From positions 431,301,529 to 431,365,528 of the forward strand of contig NC_058522.1 in NCBI RefSeq assembly GCF_904849725.1: 64,000 nt of DNA, read 5' to 3'. The translations under genes were made by a program, and so were the position numbers. Shown here in pieces: positions 11,037 to 22,259 of the stretch. Origin of the DNA: Hordeum vulgare subsp. vulgare (lineage: Eukaryota; Streptophyta; Magnoliopsida; Poales; Poaceae). The notes beneath the pieces are model-generated. The model searched no databases and was not told the DNA's origin. It saw nothing but the letters and a program-made list of their open reading frames with translations. Positions within the stretch are counted from its first letter, which is position 1. Every line of letters starts with the position of its first letter.

Positions 11037-11952
11037 CGCGGCTGCTGCTGCTTCTGGGTCTGCGGCGGCAGGGGCATGGCCCAGCCGGGGGCGTGGCGGT
11101 TTCGTGAGGATCGGAGAAAGCGAACCTGCGGGGAGGGAGAGAGGGGGGCCCTCGAGGCGGGCGCCGGGGGAGGTGGTTGGATTGGATCCGGTGGTGGCGC
11201 TTTCGAGGGAGGGCAGGGGGGGCGAGGAGTTAATGCTGATGGCGATGACTCCTCCTCCACCTCATCCTCCTCGGCCTGGCTGCTCCTTTGTCCGTCGCCG
11301 CTCGTGTGGGAGGGGGGGCTCTCCGGGGTCCGGAGGTGAGGGGCGACCGGGTGGGTTGGTCGGGGGGAGGAGGCGATCCGGGCGGGGACGACGACGAGGT
11401 GACCGTTGGGGGGAGGGTTCGAGTTCCCCTTCTTTCTGTCTTTTTTAATGGGGTTCAGCGGCAAGTGGCAACAGTGGCAGAGACGACCCGGCGGTAGACC
11501 CGAATGTTTATGTGGGCATTCGGTGGACTGCCTGTTTGCATCATGTATTATTTTTCTTTCCTTTTTTATGGTGTGATTGTGAGTAATGTAGCCTGGTTGT
11601 TTACCCTGATGGTTTCATCGTCCATACGTTTGGACTTTTGGTGGGATTGCGCTTAGAGCATTTCTAGCCGATTCCCTATTCTAACAATTTTTATATATTA
11701 GATTGTTAAAAATTTATTATGACAAAAGGAGAAATAGGTTTACAAAATCAACATGTTTTTTGCTTTGATAGCCTTTATATATTGAATTGTTATATTTGCA
11801 TGAAACACACAATGACATATGGGACAGTTTGGCATACATACATTGCACACTAGCATACATACATATATATATGTATACTAGCACAACTCGCGTCTACGTA
11901 CACATGCATACACGCGTACACTTACACACATGCAGCACACACACATTCAGGT
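11037..11952. other. BRCT gene 5' flank and intergenic DNA
   Basis: 11037-11450 is GC-rich and probably holds the 5' UTR and promoter of the minus-strand BRCT gene; several overlapping open frames in both directions are composition artefacts. From about 11500 the sequence turns AT-rich. 11880-11950 is a CA/TA-rich simple-sequence stretch ending where the next element starts. No gene seen. Confidence 0.5.
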
Positions 11953-12895
11953 TGTAGCGGGGCGGGATGCGGTTGTTCGCCGAACACCGAAGCGGGAGCC
12001 TGCGTTTTTAGCGGCCACCGCAGGCAGCCCGCCTCACGCCACTTCCCTTTTGGCAGACAACACGGCAGCCCGCGTGAGCCCGTCAAAGGCCCGCCAGACA
12101 GTCGACGCAGGCGGTGTTGCTGTTGCTCGTCGAGAACATCAGGGGCGGGCCGCCGGGGCCCGAGGGCGACGAGATCAACATCGGCGACATGGGCTTACCA
12201 GCCAGGAAGCCTCGTTCTTGAGGAGCTTGGGTATGTCGAGGTGATGAGGCCTGACAAAGCGTTGTAGGAGGCCGATCTTGTCCGATACCTCGGCGTCGGC
12301 CGTGTAGTCCTCCGACGAAGACGCGAAGGTGCGGTCGAACAGCTTGGTCGTGATGTATTTCTCGAGCCCCTGCTTGGCACGCACGCACGCACAGAAAAAC
12401 CAGTCCGAGGTGTTCAATAAGACGATGTGAGGATTCCCTAAAAAAGAAAAATCTAAGAGGAAACTCATTCTCAAGACCTCAAGCGTGTGGTCGATCTCCT
12501 GGTGGGTGGCGTCGGCCCAGAGCGGGTGCCCCCGGATGGCCACCTCCATCTCCGCGAAGAAGGCCTGGACCCTCGCGTCGTCCGCCTTCGCGCTAGGGTC
12601 CTCGAGGGAGAGGGAGGCGAGGAAGTTGCGGGGGTAAAGCTCGCCTGTCAGATCGGATCCGCGCGCGGGGGAGAGGGAAGGGAGGGGGAGATGGATTGGA
12701 TTGAGTATCCATTCAAAGTGAGCGACTGACCTCTTGATCCATTATGCGACACTGATAGATATGCGGGATACAGGCAGGCGAAGCGGTCATGCCGTCTGAT
12801 CCCGCTTGAGATTATGCGGTCAACCCAACAGTACCTGCTAGGCTTTTTTCGTGGGGTGGCGTTGCGGTTTAGCGGGCAGTCCCGCTCGCCCTACA
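11953..12895. mobile_element. putative gene-capturing (Pack-type) transposon
   Basis: A GC-rich island of about 940 bp lies between two CA-rich simple repeats. Its left end reads 'tgtagcggggcgggatgc' and the complement of its right end reads 'tgtagggcgagcgggactgc', an imperfect inverted pair. Inside is a two-exon piece of a VPS9 gene on the minus strand with its intron, i.e. copied from genomic DNA rather than mRNA. No transposase is present and no clear target duplication was found, so assignment to Mutator-like Pack elements is a guess. Confidence 0.4.
12199..12644 (-). pseudogene. VPS9-domain Rab5 GEF gene fragment
   Basis: Two exon-like blocks on the minus strand, 12644-12478 and 12369-12199, separated by a 108-bp intron (GT...AG) and still bounded by AG and GTAAGC splice signals. 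The first reads ...VQAFFAEMEVAIRGHPLWADAT..., the second GLEKYITTKLFDRTFAS... through PHHLDIPKLLKNEASWL. These match the N-terminal helical bundle preceding the VPS9 catalytic domain of plant VPS9a, the exchange factor that activates Rab5 GTPases on endosomes. The first exon and the whole catalytic part (about three quarters of the protein) are missing, so it cannot make a functional GEF. The frame is still open across both blocks. Confidence 0.82.
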
Positions 12896-12896
12896 C

Positions 12897-13056
12897 CCCT
12901 AACACACGTACACATGCAGTACACACGTACACACATACATACACATGCAACACATATCCGTACACACATACATACACATCCGTACACACACACGCGTACA
13001 CGTACACACAAAAAACACGTACACGCACACACACAGCGCACGTGCAGCATACACAC
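12897..13056. repeat. CA-rich simple repeat
   Basis: An imperfect (CA)n/(TACA)n stretch with recurring 'acacgtacacatgca' phrases. A related stretch lies at 11900-11950 on the other side of the VPS9-bearing element, suggesting that element inserted into one longer simple repeat. Open frames across it (Thr/His-rich) are not genes. Confidence 0.8.
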
Positions 13057-13093
13057 TAGTACACGGACCCACCTGTCATTGAGACAAAGTGAG

Positions 13094-13244
13094 GCTTGCT
13101 AAAAATTTACAAAGTGGCCTTTGTCTTGGCAAATATGCAAAGTGTGGGTGTAAATATAGCAAGCTTTGTAAAAAAATTGGTGGGGACCACTTATACAAAG
13201 GCTGTTGGAGAAGGTTTTTTGGCCAAGATTTGTAAAATAGCAAG
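13094..13244. mobile_element. possible small MITE
   Basis: About 150 bp with similar inverted ends: left 'cttgctaaaaatttacaaa', complement of right 'cttgctattttacaaatc'. No coding capacity. The target duplication is unclear, so the call is tentative. Confidence 0.35.
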
Positions 13245-13452
13245 GAGATGCTTTTAGTGAAGTATATTTTTACTTCGGTCTTAAAAGATTTTTATTTTTA
13301 CTTCACTCATTGGCGGTCGAGTAAAATGCTCAGTCTCTCTCTCGCATGTGCATCGTTGTTGTATCTTCGCCGGCGAGCCTCTCGTCGGTCCCCAGTCAGC
13401 CCCGCCGCTACCTCTTTCCATCCCTTCCCCTCTGTCGTCATTCTTCCCGTCA

Positions 13453-16400
13453 TGTCACGCCCAAGATGCGACCCTATCCTCAATTTAGAACGAAGGCCTC
13501 GTCAGGGATAGAAGCGCATCTCGTCGTGTCGCAAGAATGGATATCGTTACAAGTACATGTACTGAAAAGAAGAGATATACATAGAGAGTTGTCTTACACA
13601 CGCCACAAGCTACATCAGAGTCACAACAGTACATTACATAAACATCAAGAGTAAGAGCAGGGTCCGACTACGGACGAAAAAAAACGACAAAAGAAGAACG
13701 ACGTCCATCCTTGCTATCCCAGGCTGCCGGCCTGGAACCCATCCTAGATCGATGAAGAAGAAGAAGAAGAAGAAGCAACTCCAAATGTACAATCAACGCG
13801 CTCGCGTCAAGTAACCTTTACATGTACCTGCAACTGGTGTTGTAGTAAACTGTGAGCCATAGGGGACTCAGCAATCTCATTTCCAAAGGTATCAAGACTA
13901 GCAAAGCTTAATGGGTGAGGTATGGTTAAGTGGTGAGGTTGCAGCAGCGACTAAGCATGTATTTGGTGGCTAACTTACGAGTATAAGAAGTAAGAGGGGG
14001 AAGATCTACGCATAGCGGACGTAAACTACAGATGATCAAAGGAATGATCCTGAACACCTACATACGTCAAACATAACCCCACCGTGTCCTCGATCGGAGA
14101 AGGAACTCACGAAAGAGACAGTCACGGTTACGCACACAGTTGGCAAGTTTTAATTAAGTTAACTTCAAGTTATCTAGAACCAGTGATTAAACAAAGTTTC
14201 CACATTGCCACATAACCGCGGGCACGGCTTTCCGAAAGATTTAACCGTGCAGGGGTGCTCCAACTAGTCCATCACAAATTACCACAAGCCGCATAGAAAT
14301 CCTCAATCACGAAGCTCGCGATCTCGTCGGATTCCCTAGTGGAAAACCTCAACTCTGAGATTACCCAAAGCATCACCGGAATCCCGATGCACAAGATATC
14401 TCGTCAAAGGTAAAACTAATCCAGCAAGGCCGCCCGACGTGTCGACGATCCCGATAGGAGTCGCGTACCTCGTTCTCAGGAAACGGCGAATGAGCTAGAC
14501 GTCGGGATCGCTAAACCTCCGGGTGACCAGAGGGGCGCCGAACATCGCTCAGGTGGGGCCAACACTCATGAGGAGCACTGGCCCGGGGGTTGATTAAATT
14601 TTCCTCGGGGCCCGAGAAGTCCCTATGCAATTTTATTAGGTGTTTAGGCAAATGTAGTACCAAAGTTGGGCCTTGCCAGACCAGCTTTAATCTAAAACGA
14701 ATTATCAAGGGGGTCCCCATAACAACCCCGATCGTGTTAGGAGCGCTCATTTATGGAACATAACACCGGTAGCCGGAAACTAAGGGGTAAAGGTGGAACA
14801 AAATACCAGGCTAGAAAAAGGCCGAGCCTTCCACCTTTTACCAAGTATATAGGTGCATTAAATTGAATAACATTTAATATGGTGATATAACAAGGAACCC
14901 ATGTTTTCACATGGAAGCAACTACACCTGCAACTAGCAACGCTAACACAGGGTTAAGCAAGCAGTAACATAGCCAATCAGTGGTTTGCTAGGTTGAACAG
15001 GTTGAAGGTTTTCATGGCATTGTTGAGAGGCTCATATTTAACATGTGATAGGCAACGAGACATAATCGATAGCATCGAAATATCTAGCATGGCAATGATA
15101 GTAATGGTATCTGGGGAAATGATCATCTTGCCTGAGATCCCGCTTGGAAGAAGAATGCCTCCGTGAAGCAGACGAACCGTCGTAGTCGAACGGGTCCTCA
15201 CATCCGACACGCTTGCGGAACTCTATCGAGACGAAGCAAACCGGAAACACAAATCAACACACGATATTCACCACATGATTCACAACACATATGATGCATG
15301 AGCAGCTGAATACATGCAAGACACGGCATGACACTTCACACAATCAAACACTACACATTAAGTGAAGTTCAATATGCAACGGGTTGCATATTGACGAAAC
15401 TCCACGTTAATTATTTAGTTCACTCCCGGTTATTAACACGCAATATTAATGTTGTCAAACATGCAAGAGGTGAAGCGTAATTAAACTACTTATCTAGGCA
15501 TTTTAAATCAGATCGGAAATGACATATAGCACCTCCGAAACGACCTCACATGTTAATTTACAATTCTGTCCAGATCTGAACTAATGCATTTAATTAGTTG
15601 TTAAACAGAAAAACAAATAGGTTCACGTGATTCTACGCGTCATGGCAAGCAATCTACACATAGAGAACATCTCCAACGGAGCTACGGAACAAAAGATACA
15701 AGCACTGCAAGATATGATGGCATGGATGCAATATGTGTGCAACGGCGGTCACGAGCACTTCAAAACATACAACCAGCAAGAGAAAATGAAACTACACGAG
15801 ATTCTAAGCAAGTTTCATGTAGGACACGATCAAATCGGAGCTACGGTTCAAAAACTACGAGCAAAACAAAAAATCACTACAATCTGCCAAAATCAGCCAC
15901 ATAGCATTTTCTACGCCCCACAACTACGGCTATACAACTCCGATATGCTCAAGCAAGGCATGGCACGGAAGAGGGCAAGAAGCACTACTACAAACAACTA
16001 ACAACAACTAGAAGGGCATCATCGATCACTAGGGAAAGAAGACACAAAATGGCATCTCACACACTATTTCAGACTTGGTGAAAATTACACCTCATGAAAG
16101 TGCAGTTTTCGATCTGAAGCAATATTGACAGCAGAAAAATCGTAAGCTACAGGTCTCCAAATTGCATGAAAATTTACAGCATGCTAAAGAAACACAAGGG
16201 GTACAACTAACTCCATTGGACCAACCTCAAAAGAGCTACACATCACAAGATACAAGCAAGACAAGACAGCAACAAAATATAACAGATTCCAGACTTAGAA
16301 ATATTTCAGCTACTCTAAAACAGCACTATTTCTAGCAACTTGAGAGCAAGAAAACCACACCTAAACATGCATTTCTATTGCAACCAAAAATACCAGGGGC

Positions 16401-18341
16401 TAAACAAAACATCTAAGAAGAACTCCCTAGTTGACAACTAATTCAAACGAGGCACGAAATAAATCCTACGAATTAAAAAAAAGGGAAACTTAGCAAAATA
16501 TCTCGTGAACTAACTTGCTCTAATGCTAAAACTAATTGCACAGAAAAATCCATGGGATTTTTCTACCCCGGAAACATATAAAATATGTGGGGTTTGCAAC
16601 ACAAAATAATGCCGCACATAAATGCGAGAAAAATAACCTATACGCGGAAAAATAAATTACCGGCAAATCCCTACACGTAAAAATACAATTGACCGCTCTA
16701 AAATACATGCAAAAATGATTCCTAAAAGGTGGACATTTAATCTACGGTATACGGGCAGTCCGGACACGCACGGGAAATTATACGGGTCGAAAACATAATA
16801 GGACAACACGTGTTTTCTAGGCATACGACACACTAACGATGTCAAACAATTATGCAAGTTGGGTAATCTTATTCTACGCGAAATTCTACGCCAAAACCAT
16901 ATAAAATACGCCTCGATCCGACTTACGAAATAAAATCTACGGGCATTCTAAAATCGTCTATAATCTGGAATTACTTAATTCCTAAAACATCCTAAATTAC
17001 CTAGTGGGCCGAACTGTGGCGCAACATATCTAAAATGTGCTGGGGCGGGGCTTACCATGGGGGCCTCTGGGCCGGTTGGAAGGACTGGAGCGAACTGGGC
17101 CTCGAAGGGAGCAGTGGGCCGAGGCGGTAGGCCGAGCTGGCGCAGGAGAGGAGCCACGCGCTGATGGGCCGGCTCGGGGCCTCCTGGCGCGACCCAGCTG
17201 GGGATCAAGCGACGCGCTCGGGAGGCCGTCGTCCTCCTCGCTCCAGAGAAGGAGCAGCGCCGGCGAGGTCCGTGGACCGGGCGGGGAGGCCGGAGAACGG
17301 AGGGAGAAGCCGGATCCACGGCGGGGATCGCCGGATCCGTCCCTTCCCGGTGGCGGCCGGGGCACAAGGCGGCGCTGGGGCGTGCAGAACAAGGCGGCGA
17401 CGAGCTCCTTCTCGGCTCCTAGGAGGTCAACGAGGGAGAGAGATAAGAGGGAGAGGAACCGGCGGGGAAGAGAGAGAGAGCATGCAGCGGCGCTGGCCTT
17501 CGGGAGCTGCTCGCCGGCGGCGACGCTCCGGCCAGATCCGGGCCCTGGCTGCGGCGGCTTCGACGCGGAGAGGCGAGGGGAGGCTCAAGAGGCTGCCTCG
17601 ACGGGAGCAGGGAGGCTGCGGCGGTGGATGGGCTTCGGCGGGCCACGCGCGGGCTTGGGCGGGCCCGGCGGCTGGTGGGAGGAGGTGCTGCGGGGAGAGA
17701 GAGAGAGCCTAGGGTTTGCACGCTTTTCAAGGCAAAGGAGGGGTAGTGTGAAAAATAAGCACGGGTGTCTATTTATAGGCAAAAGGGCGGGCTAGGTTAA
17801 CCGAAATCGCGTTCCGGATCCAACCGCGGGGTCGGGTTCGAACGATTCTGCATGCGGGAACGGGTACGCGGCCGTGTAGAGGGGATAACCGGAGACGAGA
17901 GGGAGAACGGGCGGCGCGACAACGTATTTAAAACACCGATAGACGTCCGACGGTAGACCGAATACGGCACCGCTACGGTCGACCGTTCGGGTACCAGACG
18001 GACTCCGATTGCGACGAAACTTGACAGGCGGCCTACCTATATGAAAGTAACACCGCACGTCAAATCTCAACCCAATCAGATAAAGTTTTATACACGTTAT
18101 AAAAAACAAGGTCTTGACAATTCCGCGGGCGCGTGCGAGTGCGGTCGGGCTCAGAACGGACAACAACATGAACCGGCAACTAACAACGGATGCAAGTTTT
18201 GGAAACGGGCGGCAACGGAGACGTCGATGCAATGCAGATGATGCGCATGATGCGATGATGATGCGACAAATAAAAAATAGACACACGACAAAAACGGAAA
18301 GAGAGGGGAATCTTCGGGAACGTCGGCATCAGGTTGTCACA
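13453..18341 (-). mobile_element. solo LTR of a Sukkula LARD retrotransposon
   Basis: A 4889-bp block with TG...CA ends. Its right end (element 5') contains 'ggaacgtcggcatcaggttg' and its left end the complement of 'gggtcgcatcttgggcgtga', both matching what I recall of Sukkula LTR marker primers. LARD LTRs are unusually long (4-5 kb) and non-coding. On the minus strand a TATA box 'cctataaata' (complement of about 17770-17779) sits roughly 570 bp from the 5' end, followed by 'aaaccctaggctctctctct', so most of the LTR is an untranslated transcribed leader. No internal domain or second LTR is attached. The flanks are 'cgtca' (13448-13452) and 'tgtca' (18342-18346), a five-base duplication with one change. 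Thus it is a solo LTR left by LTR-LTR recombination. Open frames of up to 252 codons inside are GC-rich artefacts. Confidence 0.85.
13752..13776. repeat. (GAA)n microsatellite in the Sukkula LTR
   Basis: A short uninterrupted run of about eight GAA units near the 3' end of the solo LTR. Probably polymorphic; no function implied. Confidence 0.85.
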
Positions 18342-18649
18342 TGTCAGTCATCCCGTTCGGCCTCCGTCGCCATCTCCAGAATCAAGGCAAAACGCCATCA
18401 TCGTCGCCATTGGTGATTCGTTCGATTTCTTTCGAGTTTCTTCTTTTTCTAGCGGTCGGCGCACCTCACCTTGCTTGCGCAGCGCTGCAGGTCACCCACC
18501 ACTCGCGGATCGGTCTAAACCACGTCCGTCGGCTTTTGCACCACCATCGCACCCCAAATGTTCGAAGAATTGCCTGGGTGGTTTTTTTGTTTGTTTCTCT
18601 TGGAACCGAGCCGTTTGGATTGAATAGAACCGATTGGATTGTAGATCAA

Positions 18650-19212
18650 GATGTTGAAGGGTGGCGTTGGAGGACTCGTCATCATCCGAAGAGGAGGAAG
18701 AAGATGACGATGACTTTGACACCATTTTATGCATGATTTTCAATGATGATGTTCGACGGGCGAGGAGAGGATCACAATTTTGGCAGCGTACACATCAGTC
18801 ATGATAGAGCAGAGGGCCATGCCAAGATCATGAAACATTACTTTGATCCAAACACAACCTATCTAGAGAAGTACTTTGGCTGACTCTTTCGGATGCACAC
18901 AAGTCTTTTTCTAACCATTGCAAAAGCCGTTGAGAGATATGATGACTGGTTCAGGACCCGAAGGAATACTTGTGGAGAGATCAGTGCAAGCCCTTTAATG
19001 AAATGCATTGCGGCTGTTCGAACCTTGGCATATGGGTGTTCTTCCGGTGCAATTGATGACTATGCACGCATTGGGAAGACACAATCCTGGAGGCTATTCA
19101 AAGGTTCACCAAAGGAGTGATCATTGTATTTGGCCCGGAGTACTTGAGAGCACCAACCGAGGAAGACACCGAGAGGCTGATGAATGAGAGTGAAGCAAGA
19201 GGATGGCTAGGG
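18650..19212 (+). pseudogene. PIF/Harbinger transposase, segment 1 (N-terminal part)
   Basis: First of four pieces of one transposase gene. An acidic N-terminus (LEDSSSSEEEEDDDDFDTIL) is followed by RRARRGSQF, then in other frames RAEGHAKIMKHYFDPNTTYLEKYF, FRMHTSLFLTIAKAVERYDDWF, TLAYGCSSGAIDDYARIG and EYLRAPTEEDTERL. These are the conserved blocks before the DDE core of plant PIF-type transposases, which cut and paste their own element. Several frameshifts and stops are present. The piece ends at ...ESEARGWLG where the Copia element entered. Upstream, 18342-18649 looks like its untranslated leader. Confidence 0.8.
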
Positions 19213-20986
19213 TGTTGAAAACATGCCCTAGAGGCAATAATAAAATGGTTATTATTATATTTCTTTGTTTATGATAATCGTTTATTATCCATGCTAGAAT
19301 TATATTGATTGGAAACTCAAATACATGTGTGGATACATAGACAACACACTTTCCCTAGTGAGCCTCTAGTTGACTAGCTCGTTGATAAATGATGGTCAAG
19401 GTTTACTGGCCATAGACCAGTGTTGTCACTTGATAACAGGATCACATCATTAGGAGAATGATGTGATGGACAAGACCCAAACTATGAACGTAGCATATGA
19501 TCGTGTCAGTTTATTGCTACTATTTTCTACATGTCAATGTATTTGTTCCTATGACCATGAGATCATGGAACTCCCGGACACCGGAGGAATACCTTGTGTG
19601 TATCAAACGTGGCAACATAACTGAGTGACTATAAAGGTGCTCTACAGGTATCTCCGAAGGTGTCTGTTGGGTTGGCATGGATCAATAGTGGGATTTGTCA
19701 CTCTGTGTGATGGAGAGGTATCTCGGGGCCCACTCGGTAATACAACATCACAATAAGCCTTGCAAGCAATGTGACTAAAGAGTTAGTCACAGGATCTTGT
19801 ATCACGGAACGAGTAAAGAGACTTGCCGGTAACGAGATTGAACTAGGTATGGAGATACCGGCGATCGAATCTCGGGCAAGTAACATACCGATGGACAAAG
19901 GAAATAGTATAAGGGATTAACTAAATCCTTGACATAGAGGTTCGACCGATAAAGATCTTCATAGAATATGTAGGAATCAATATGGGCATCCAGGTCCCTC
20001 TATTGGTTATTGACCGTAGAGGTGTCTCGGTCATGTCTACATAGTTCTCAAACCCGCAGGATCTGCACACTTAACGTTCGGTGAAGCTAGAGTAGTATTG
20101 GGATATGTATGTTGGTGACCGAATAATGTTCGGAGTTCTGGATGAGATCCCGGACGTCACGAGGAGCTCCGGAATGGTTCGGAGGTAAAGATTTATATAT
20201 GGAAACTCCTATTTTGGCTACCGAAAAAGTTTTGGGTTTTATCGGTATTGTACCGGGAAGCTTCTCGAAGGTTCTAGAAGGTTCCAGAGGGTTTCGGAGG
20301 AGTTCCGAAGGGTCCCTCGAGTCCCTATGACGTTTATGGGCTGTAAGGGGGTGTCTAATCCTTGTTGGGCTAGCCCCCAAGGGCCCATGCGGTTGGGAGG
20401 GAAGAGTCCCTAAAGGGGAAGGCACCTCCTAGGTGCCTTGGGGAGGGAATAAACCTCCCTAGGCCCACGCTCTCTCCTTGAAGGAGGGTCTAGGGCTGCG
20501 ACCCAACCCTCCTCCTAGCCTCCTACATATAATGGGGGAGAGGGAGGGGCTGAACACATGAATTCCCACGCCCTGGTGGCAGCCCTACCTCTCCCATAAC
20601 TCTGTTTTCTCCTCAGATCGGTTCCAGCAGTGCTTGGCGAAGCCGTGCTGGCACTGCTCCACCATCATCTCCACCATGCTGTCGTGCTTGTTGAGATACC
20701 ATCTACTTCTCCTTCCTATCTTGCTGGATCAAGAAGGAGGAGACGTCATCGATCTGTACGTGTGCTGAACGCGGGGGTGCCGTCTGTTCGGCGCTAGATC
20801 GGGACGGATCGTGATGAGATCGCGGGACGGATCATGATGAGATCGCAAGACGTGGTGTGATTTGGATCGCGAAGATGTTCCACTACATCAACCGCGTTAT
20901 ATACGCTTCCGCTTAGCGATCTATAAGGGTATGTAGATTCACTCTCCCTCTCATAGATGATCATCACCATGCAATGTTCCCCAACA
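19213..20986 (+). repeat. 5' LTR of the Copia element
   Basis: 1774 bp, beginning 'tgttgaaaacatgccctaga' and ending 'ttccccaaca'. Compared with the 3' LTR it lacks about 40 bp just before its end (after 'gatgatcatcacca'), and it carries many single-base differences, consistent with an old insertion. Confidence 0.93.
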
Positions 20987-20987
20987 G

Positions 20988-20998
20988 TGGTATCAGAG
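20988..20998 (+). promoter_or_regulatory. Copia primer-binding site (initiator-Met tRNA)
   Basis: The motif 'tggtatcagag' follows the 5' LTR after one base. It is the standard plant Copia site complementary to the 3' end of initiator-Met tRNA, where minus-strand DNA synthesis is primed. Confidence 0.93.
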
Positions 20999-22259
20999 TT
21001 AGGTTCATGCGTAGATGATATCTTGAGTTGAACATAAAAGAGTTTGTGTCCGTTGATGTCCAATTTTCTGCCCTCCTTAGCTTTTTTTGATTCGGTGGTA
21101 TTGTTGGATTGAAGCGGTCCGGACCAACCTTATGCGTACGCTTACAAGAGACCGGCTTCATCGACTGACATGCAACTTGTTGCATAAAGATGACTGGCCG
21201 GTGTATGTTTCTACAACTTTAGTTGAATCGGATTTGACCGAGGTGGTCCTTGGAGAATGTTAAATAGCAATTTGGATATCACCGTTGTGGCTCTACGTAA
21301 GTAAGATGCGATCATACTACTTACCCATAGTAGCCACGTAAAACATGCAACAAAAAATTAGAGGACGTCTAACTTGTTTTTGTAGGGTATGCATGTGATG
21401 TGATATGGCCAAAGACATAATATGATATATTGGATGTATGAGATGACCATGTTGTAATACTTAAATATCGATTTGCACTTCGATGCTACGGCAACCAACA
21501 GGAGCCATAGGGTTGTCTTTAATTATTTTGCGCTTGGTGATGCTTTGCTTTATCGCTAGTAGTAGCTTTAGTAGTAACAACATAGTTGGCACGACAACCT
21601 CGATGGCAGCACAATGATGAAGATCATGGTGTGGCGCCGGTGACGATGGAGATCATGCCGGTGCTTTGATGATGGAGATCAAGAAGCACAAGTTCATGGC
21701 CATATCATGTCACTTATGATTTGCATGTGATGTTAATCCTTTTATGCACCTTGTTTTCCTTAGGTCGACGGTAGCATTATAAGGTGATCCCTCACTAAAA
21801 TTTCAAGATAAATTTGTGTTATCCCGACTATGCACTGTTGCTACACTTCGTCTTTTCGAGACACCACGTGATGATCAGGTGTGATAGTCTCAACGTTCAC
21901 ATACAACGGGTGCAAAACATTTGCACACGTGGAACACTCGGGTTAAACTTGACGAGCCTAACATGTACAGACATGGCCACGGAACACAAGATACCGAAAG
22001 GTCGAGCATGAATCATATAGGTTATATGATCAACATGGAGATGTTCACCATTGAAGCTAAACTCAACTAACGTGATGATTGGACTTGAGTTAATGAATTT
22101 GGATCATGCGACACTCGAATGACTAGAGGGGTGTCAATTTGAGTGGGAGTTCTTAAGTAATATGATTAATTGAACTCATTATCATGAACATAGTCAAAAG
22201 GTCTTTGAAAATTATGTTGTAGCTTGCGTCGTAGCTCTACTGTTTTTAATACGTTCCTA

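Noticed and set aside
10587..11448. Plus-strand frames of 250 and 285 codons over the BRCT first exons
   Set aside because: Gly/Arg-rich composition artefacts opposite real minus-strand exons with splice sites.
12199..12644. Functional VPS9 gene
   Set aside because: First exon and the catalytic VPS9 domain are absent on both sides within the window.
12814..13102. Thr/His-rich frames near 13 kb
   Set aside because: Translation of a CA-rich simple repeat.
11650..13245. Larger transposon bounded by 'gagcatttctagccgattcc' near 11658 and its weak complement near 13245
   Set aside because: The two ends match only over about eight bases and no target duplication was seen.
17037..17795. 252-codon frame inside the Sukkula LTR
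   Set aside because: GC-rich LTR leader; Sukkula LARDs are non-coding, and other frames are equally open.
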